Shown here piece by piece: positions 6,857 through 9,685 of a stretch of DNA of 9,685 bases. The DNA is from Fidelibacterota bacterium. GTDB lineage: Bacteria; Fidelibacterota; Marinisomatia; Marinisomatales; TCS56. The DNA is taken from assembly GCA_013203015.1 (NCBI GenBank), contig JABMPO010000048.1, forward strand, positions 1-9,685, written 5' to 3'. The first letter of the stretch is position 1. Every line of letters begins with the position of its first letter. The notes under the pieces are model-generated. The model made no database searches, was not told where the DNA came from, and was given only the letters and a program-made list of their open reading frames with translations. The position numbers and the translations under genes are program-made.

Positions 6857-7089
6857 ATTATGATCTGCTGGAAGCCAGAGGATTAGCCGGTGACAATTGG
6901 ATTTGTTGTATCTGCTCGCAGGTGAATCCCCAATTCGCATTATTCTGTCAAAATAAAAAATGTAAATCAGTTCGGGGAGCCTGGTTATGTCCGGCCTGCA
7001 GCTACAAAGTTACTGCGGTGCAGGGAGTACTATTACCTGATAAAATCGAAAATTGTCCTAATTGCGGTGAACGTAATGACAATAAATAA
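6853..7089 (+). CDS. Small double zinc-finger protein with RanBP2-like first finger
   Basis: A 78-residue protein with eight paired cysteines. The first finger reads W16-x-C18-x2-C21-x3-N25-x6-C32-x4-C37, nearly the RanBP2-type pattern W-x-C-x(2-4)-C-x3-N-x6-C-x2-C, apart from the wider last pair. The second is a zinc ribbon with CPAC (46-49) and CPNC (68-71). It has no membrane segment or signal peptide. It presumably binds two zinc ions, and RanBP2 fingers in other organisms bind RNA or proteins; the partner here is unknown. It overlaps the preceding Dabb gene by four bases (ATGA), so its translation probably depends on ribosomes finishing that gene. The PspC-type gene follows after 25 bases. 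I do not recognise a named family. Confidence 0.8.
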   Translation: MNYDLLEARGLAGDNWICCICSQVNPQFALFCQNKKCKSVRGAWLCPACSYKVTAVQGVLLPDKIENCPNCGERNDNK

Positions 7090-7103
7090 TTCTTTGGTTA
7101 AGC

Positions 7104-7109
7104 AGGAGG
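7104..7109 (+). promoter_or_regulatory. Ribosome binding site fixing the TTG start of the PspC-type gene
   Basis: A perfect AGGAGG lies five bases before TTG at 7115. This favours the 60-residue product over a longer frame opening at GTG 7067 inside the zinc-finger gene. Confidence 0.8.
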
Positions 7110-7114
7110 TAAAA

Positions 7115-7297
7115 TTGAAACGTTTATATCGAAATACAGCAGATGCCAAGATAGCTGGTATCTGCGCCGGAATAGCAGATTATTTTGAAATAGACCCGGT
7201 TATCGTCAGATTGATATTTCTGATCTCCATTTTTTGGGGCGGCGGTATTCTGGCATATATTGTTGCCTGGTTTATTGTTCCGGTAAAGCCGGAATAA
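7115..7297 (+). CDS. PspC-domain membrane protein
   Basis: A minimal 60-residue PspC domain. The N-terminus KRLYRNTADAKIAGICAGIADYFEIDPVIVRL carries the family layout (basic start, I-A-G-x-C-x-G-x-A-x-Y-F-x-I-D-P-x-x-V-R), followed by one membrane helix (33-55) with the GGG kink at 42-44 and an IVPVKPE tail. PspC in enterobacteria is an inner-membrane part of the phage shock envelope-stress response. Stand-alone PspC domains are widespread, and a PspA/PspB partner is not seen here, so only an envelope-associated role is suggested. The TTG start is chosen because of AGGAGG five bases upstream. A longer frame from GTG 7067 exists but would overlap the zinc-finger gene and lacks such a site. It is the last gene of the Dabb-zinc finger-PspC operon. 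Confidence 0.88.
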   Translation: MKRLYRNTADAKIAGICAGIADYFEIDPVIVRLIFLISIFWGGGILAYIVAWFIVPVKPE

Positions 7298-7326
7298 AAA
7301 AACGCCCCGATTAAAAAATCGGGGCG
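7296..7326 (-). terminator. Intrinsic terminator of thioredoxin
   Basis: CGCCCCGATT (7303-7312) and AATCGGGGCG (7317-7326) form a perfect 10-bp GC-rich stem with an AAAA loop. Read on the minus strand it is followed by seven T (7302-7296), the classic arrangement, 21 bases after the thioredoxin stop. On the plus strand there is no T-tract after the stem, so read-through control of the PspC operon would be weaker. Confidence 0.92.
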
Positions 7327-7347
7327 CGAATACCGTTTCGAGATAAA

Positions 7348-7719
7348 TTAATTTTTTACTTCATCGGCAACTTTTAAAACTTCGCTGATCACCTGCTTTA
7401 ACTGATCCTTTTGCAAGGCACCGGCCGCCATTTGTGGCTTGTCATCATTTGGAATGAACAACATGCTGGGTATACTGCGAATACCAAAAGCGCCTGCTAA
7501 TTCCTGCTCAGCTTCCGTATCAACCTTGTAAAAATGTACTTTATCGGAATACTCTTCAGCTAATTCCTCAATGATTGGAGAGAGCATTTTACAGGGTCCG
7601 CACCAATCGGCATAAAAATCTATTATTGCCGGCAGATCGCCTTCGTATTTCCATTCCTTATTGGTTTCATAATTGTAAACTTTTTCTAAAAAATCTTGTT
7701 TGGTGAGATGTTGTACCAT
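7348..7719 (-). CDS. trxA: Thioredoxin
   Basis: A cytosolic thiol-disulfide oxidoreductase. The active site WCGPC is at residues 39-43 in the context IIDFYADWCGPCKMLSPII, and the cis-proline loop RSIPS has Pro84. At 123 residues it is a single thioredoxin domain with an N-terminal helix of about 30 residues (KVYNYETNKEWKYEGDLP) typical of Bacteroidota-type thioredoxins. I place the start at ATG 7719, because GAGGA sits six bases upstream of it. The ATG at 7731 would add only MRKK, has no Shine-Dalgarno sequence, and itself contributes to this site. There is no signal peptide. A strong intrinsic terminator ends the gene. It is probably monocistronic and is divergent from the OsmC-like gene; both are redox-related, which suggests a shared regulatory region, though that is inference. 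Confidence 0.95.
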   Translation of the reverse strand: MVQHLTKQDFLEKVYNYETNKEWKYEGDLPAIIDFYADWCGPCKMLSPIIEELAEEYSDKVHFYKVDTEAEQELAGAFGIRSIPSMLFIPNDDKPQMAAGALQKDQLKQVISEVLKVADEVKN

Positions 7720-7731
7720 TTTTTTCCTCAT

Positions 7732-7761
7732 TTAATAATTCTGTTATTCTATAGATGTCAA
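7732..7761 (-). promoter_or_regulatory. Possible thioredoxin promoter
   Basis: Read on the minus strand, a perfect TTGACA (complement of 7756-7761) is followed after 18 bases by TATTAA (complement of 7732-7737). Transcription would begin around the first ATG at 7731, too close to the ribosome site for comfort, so this is only a candidate. Immediately upstream is a hyphenated palindrome, TGTAA-TTGG-TTACA (7766-7779), a possible operator. Confidence 0.28.
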
Positions 7762-7828
7762 AACCTGTAATTGGTTACACTTGCAGATCTGTTTTGGTAT
7801 GTAACTTTCATTACCAGGGTTCATCACA

Positions 7829-7946
7829 GTATTAATCCACCTTCGGCCAGATCGCTATCGGGACATCGGCGGACGAGAAAGCATGATTTAATTTCCCGAG
7901 GCTTACCTCGGGAAAAATGGTCCAGGCTAGTCCTGGGGATTAATAC
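7829..7946 (+). ncRNA. Highly structured non-coding element, closed by a perfect 10-bp inverted repeat
   Basis: The ends GTATTAATCC (7829-7838) and GGATTAATAC (7937-7946) pair perfectly. The helix can extend by CC/GG (7840-7841 with 7935-7936) across a bulged A. Inside are three hairpins: an interrupted stem TTCG-GCC-A-GAT with ATCGGC-GGA-CGAG (7842-7852 with 7865-7877); a perfect 10-bp TTTCCCGAGG/CCTCGGGAAA around CTTA (7892-7915); and CCAGG/CCTGG around CTAGT (7922-7936), abutting the closing helix. It occupies most of the thioredoxin-OsmC spacer and ends 23 bases before the OsmC start. It could be a small RNA, a 5'-UTR regulator of the OsmC-like gene, or a small mobile palindromic element. 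I do not recognise it as a known family. Strand is not determined; plus is given because OsmC lies downstream. Confidence 0.45.
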
Positions 7947-7969
7947 CATTTAGTTAAGGATAATAACCA

Positions 7970-8359
7970 ATGAATATGAAAATAACTTTTCCCGGCGGAA
8001 AACAAGTAAATGCTGAGTACGAAGGCCAAATAATTGCAACGGATCAACCTATTAATGATGGAGGCAATGGGTCCGCACCGGAACCGTTTTCCCTGTTTCT
8101 AGCTTCGCTGGGGACTTGTGCTGGTATTTACGTTCTGGGATTCTGCCAGCAGCGAGGAATCGATACCACCGGACTCGAATTAACGCAGGAAATGCAGTTT
8201 AATCAAGCGAAGCATTTAATTACGCAAATTGAATTAAAAATCAAGCTACCGGAAAAATTTCCGCAAAAATACAAGTCCGCTGTAATTAGGTCCGCACAAC
8301 TGTGTACAGTAAAGCGACATCTGGAATATCCACCTGAATTTCTGATAACCACTGAATAG
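7970..8359 (+). CDS. OsmC-like peroxiredoxin-fold protein
   Basis: A 129-residue OsmC/Ohr superfamily protein, cytosolic and usually active against organic hydroperoxides using two cysteines. The first conserved Cys is in LASLGTC (Cys50), preceded by the family stretch GSAPEPFSLFLAS (34-46) with Glu38. The second is in AQLCTVKRHL (Cys112). Both catalytic positions are present, so it is likely redox-active. It looks more like the YhfA/OsmC-like general group than true Ohr, and the substrate is not certain. AAGGA (7956-7960) lies nine bases before ATG 7970. ATG 7976 is the alternative start, two codons in. It is divergent from thioredoxin, with the structured element at 7829-7946 in its leader. 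Confidence 0.88.
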   Translation: MNMKITFPGGKQVNAEYEGQIIATDQPINDGGNGSAPEPFSLFLASLGTCAGIYVLGFCQQRGIDTTGLELTQEMQFNQAKHLITQIELKIKLPEKFPQKYKSAVIRSAQLCTVKRHLEYPPEFLITTE

Positions 8360-8380
8360 AAAGTAAATTTATCCTTACAG

Positions 8381-8421
8381 CGCTCTGCGGTGTAACGCTA
8401 TGCGGTTACAAAGCAGGAGCG
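8381..8421. repeat. Imperfect palindrome containing a tandem direct repeat
   Basis: CGCTCTGC (8381-8388) pairs with GCAGGAGCG (8413-8421, one bulged G). Inside, TGTAACGC (8391-8398) pairs with GCGGTTACA (8402-8410, one bulged G) around TAT. The same region is also a direct repeat, CGCTCTGCGGT (8381-8391) and CGCTATGCGGT (8396-8406), at a 15-base period. It is much more GC-rich than its surroundings and lies between the OsmC-like stop and the shared terminator. It resembles dispersed extragenic palindromes, but only one copy is in the window. Confidence 0.45.
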
Positions 8422-8464
8422 ATGCAACTAGCTAAAATAGTTACTGTTAAAACTAATCCAATCG

Positions 8465-8492
8465 AGGGGCCGAATTAAAAATTCGGCCCTTT
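8465..8492. terminator. Convergent bidirectional terminator overlapping the 3' end of the LOG gene
   Basis: GGGCCGAATT (8467-8476) and AATTCGGCCC (8480-8489) form a 10-bp stem around AAA, with A8465/T8491 and a G-T pair extending it. On the plus strand it is followed by only three T, and on the minus strand by no T-tract, so it is a weaker terminator than the one at 7296-7326. Its right arm encodes the last residues (GPNF) of the LOG-type protein, and the stop codon starts in the loop. Confidence 0.7.
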
Positions 8493-9284
8493 AAAATGTT
8501 GAGCCATGAGATTTTTAATCAGGTAATCATAAGCTTCATCCACATCATCGATGATATGGAATAACTTCAGATCCTCAGCCGCAATTGTCCCGGCCTTTAC
8601 CATATAATCCCAGTTGATAACATTATTCCAGAAATCCTTGCCAAACAGGACAATTGGGATGTCTTTCTTGATTTTCTGGGTTTGGATCAGGGTCACCAGC
8701 TCCATCAATTCATCGAGGGTTCCGAATCCACCCGGGAAGACCACCAGTGCTTTGGCAAGATAGAGAAACCAGAATTTTCGCATAAAGAAATAGTGAAATT
8801 GCATATTCAGATCCGGTGTGATGTACTTGTTTCCACTTTGTTCAAAGGGAATAGTAATATTTAATCCGCAGGCCAGCCCTTTGGCTTCGGAAGCGCCCTG
8901 ATTGGCGGCTTCCATTATCCCGGGTCCACCACCGGATGTGATAATAAACCGGCGTTTATTGTCCTTCAGATTTTTACTCCAGACCGTCAGTTTATAAGCG
9001 AGATCACGCGAATCCTGATAGTATTGACTCATTTCCAATTGATGTTGTAAACGCGCTGTTTCCTTAGTATTGATATCCGCAGCAGCGTCATCAATTGCTT
9101 GCTGGGCTTGCTCGGGTGATTTGATCCTGGCTGATCCGAAAAATACAATTGTATCCTCTACATGATAACTGTTAAACCGTTGACGTGGTCCGTAGTATTC
9201 AGCAATGATTCTCAATACCCGGGCATCGCCGCTGCTGAGAAAATCTTTGTCATAGTAAAAACGTTCTTTTTTATTCTTAATCAT
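8475..9284 (-). CDS. LOG/TIGR00730-family nucleotide 5'-monophosphate phosphoribohydrolase
   Basis: A Rossmann-fold 'lysine decarboxylase-like' protein that is actually a nucleotide or cytokinin riboside monophosphate hydrolase. It shows the FFGSAR nucleotide-binding opening (48-53), SGGGPGIMEAANQGA (117-131), the conserved Arg in FMRK (Arg169) and the PGGFGTLDE active-site loop (184-192). At 269 residues it is longer than plant-type LOG (about 200). An N-terminal extension of about 45 residues and an insertion around 55-100 (Gln/Ala-rich, helical) place it in the longer bacterial subgroup, where base-specific nucleosidase activity has been reported. No PpnN-like extra domains are seen. The ATG at 9284 is preceded by AAGGA (9291-9295). 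It is cytosolic and monocistronic. The spacer to the nuclease gene (149 bases, divergent) should carry its promoter, but I see no clear one on this strand. Confidence 0.9.
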   Translation of the reverse strand: MIKNKKERFYYDKDFLSSGDARVLRIIAEYYGPRQRFNSYHVEDTIVFFGSARIKSPEQAQQAIDDAAADINTKETARLQHQLEMSQYYQDSRDLAYKLTVWSKNLKDNKRRFIITSGGGPGIMEAANQGASEAKGLACGLNITIPFEQSGNKYITPDLNMQFHYFFMRKFWFLYLAKALVVFPGGFGTLDELMELVTLIQTQKIKKDIPIVLFGKDFWNNVINWDYMVKAGTIAAEDLKLFHIIDDVDEAYDYLIKNLMAQHFKGPNF

Positions 9285-9382
9285 AATAATTCCTTAAAAA
9301 ATTAGCCGACGAAGTTACAGTCTATTTTTCTATTGCGGTAAAATATTCGGTTAATGAAGAACTGTACTTTTAAAAATATATC

Positions 9383-9391
9383 TGGTATATT
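9383..9391 (+). promoter_or_regulatory. Possible extended -10 promoter of the nuclease gene
   Basis: TG-G-TATATT (9383-9391) matches the extended -10 form TGnTATAAT except for one base, 42 bases before the ATG at 9434. No good -35 box is seen 17 bases upstream, which extended -10 promoters can tolerate. Confidence 0.3.
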
Positions 9392-9433
9392 TCTGCTTGT
9401 GAACCCAGTTGAGTAATTGTGTGAGGAGGAATA

Positions 9434-9685
9434 ATGGAAAATAATCTCTATTACTACCGGGCGATTGTAACATCCGTATATGATGGCGACACTTGTACCG
9501 TTGATATTGATTTAGGTTTGAATGTCTGGCTGCGGGGTGAAAAGATTCGATTTTTCGGAATCAATGCTCCCGAAATGCGGGGGCCGGAAAAAATGGAAGG
9601 GCGCAAATCCCGTGATTATCTGCGCAGCCTGATCGATGGTCAGGAAATTGTAATAAAATCGCACCGCGATAAAAGAGGTAAATAC
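9434..9685 (+). CDS. Staphylococcal nuclease-like (thermonuclease) protein, 3' end beyond the window
   Basis: The first 84 codons of an SNase-fold Ca2+-dependent nuclease; the gene runs off the right edge. AGGAGG (9424-9429) sits four bases before the ATG. The DGDT loop (Asp17, Asp19, Thr20) matches the metal-binding entry of the family. IRFFGINAPEM (38-48) supplies the catalytic-type Arg39 and Glu47, with Asn44 where classical SNase has Asp40. The window ends in DKRGKY, just where the second catalytic arginine motif is expected. No signal peptide is seen at the N-terminus (MENNLYYYRAIV), unlike secreted SNase, so it is probably cytosolic; phage and bacterial relatives with GINAPE share this form. 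Activity cannot be judged without the rest of the gene. Confidence 0.85.
   Translation, partial: MENNLYYYRAIVTSVYDGDTCTVDIDLGLNVWLRGEKIRFFGINAPEMRGPEKMEGRKSRDYLRSLIDGQEIVIKSHRDKRGKY

Noticed and set aside
7829..7946. Integron attC site or retron non-coding RNA for the structured element
   Set aside because: The inverted ends lack the attC core-site pattern (GTTRRRY/RYYYAAC), and no integrase or reverse transcriptase gene is nearby.
7771..7953. 60-codon plus-strand open frame in the thioredoxin-OsmC spacer
   Set aside because: It runs straight through the inverted repeats of the structured element, has no Shine-Dalgarno site, and its Arg/Ser/Pro-rich translation looks like read-through of structured non-coding DNA.
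8475..9284. Lysine decarboxylase
   Set aside because: The name is an old misannotation; the PGGFGTLDE loop and GGGPGIMEAA motif are those of LOG-type nucleotide phosphoribohydrolases.
1..9685. CRISPR array, tRNA, rRNA or insertion sequence
   Set aside because: No regularly spaced repeats, no cloverleaf or rRNA-like conserved stretches, and no transposase-like frame were seen on either strand.

Overview
The window is a moderately AT-rich bacterial chromosome segment carrying compact, mostly housekeeping-type genes, with no transposase, integrase, phage gene, tRNA, rRNA or CRISPR array. Several proteins have a flavour I associate with the Bacteroidota/Calditrichota side of the FCB group: a thioredoxin with an N-terminal NYET/EWKYEGDLPAIIDFYADWCGPC layout, a stand-alone DUF5706/Pycsar-type membrane protein, a long PlsC-like acyltransferase and a YghO/bCerS-like acyltransferase. 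Most genes nevertheless have good Shine-Dalgarno sites, and at least two use TTG starts, so I would not name a genus. No marker gene is present, and the lineage is inference.

Layout. 1-210: AT-rich leader without a gene. 211-3493 (+): two tandem PPK2-type polyphosphate kinases followed after 25 bases by a PlsC-like acyltransferase; a probable operon joining polyphosphate/nucleotide energetics and membrane lipid acylation. 3494-3737: spacer with a striking G-loop hairpin. 3738-4853 (+): a YghO/bCerS-like GNAT-fold protein. 4854-5038: spacer with an inverted repeat. 5039-5716 (+): a TIP30/HTATIP2-like NAD(P)-binding protein. It converges on 5862-6389 (-), a stand-alone Pycsar-type (DUF5706) three-helix membrane protein with no cyclase beside it.

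6563-7297 (+): a tight mini-operon of a Dabb-domain protein, a small double zinc-finger protein (first finger RanBP2-like, 4-base ATGA overlap with the Dabb gene) and a 60-residue PspC-type membrane protein. It converges on thioredoxin (7348-7719, -), with a very clear intrinsic terminator between them. 7720-7969: a long divergent spacer between thioredoxin and an OsmC-like gene. It holds a 118-base element closed by a 10-bp perfect stem and containing three further hairpins, the most structured non-coding stretch in the window. 7970-8359 (+): OsmC-like protein. 8360-8474: spacer with a repeat-like imperfect palindrome and a shared convergent terminator. 8475-9284 (-): LOG/TIGR00730-type nucleotide phosphoribohydrolase whose last codons and stop form part of that terminator. 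9434 to the right edge (+): the start of a staphylococcal-nuclease-like gene, cut by the window.

No complete unknown multi-gene system is evident. The best leads are the structured element at 7829-7946, the orphan Pycsar-type effector, the bCerS-like enzyme in a lipid-gene setting, and the repeat at 8381-8421.
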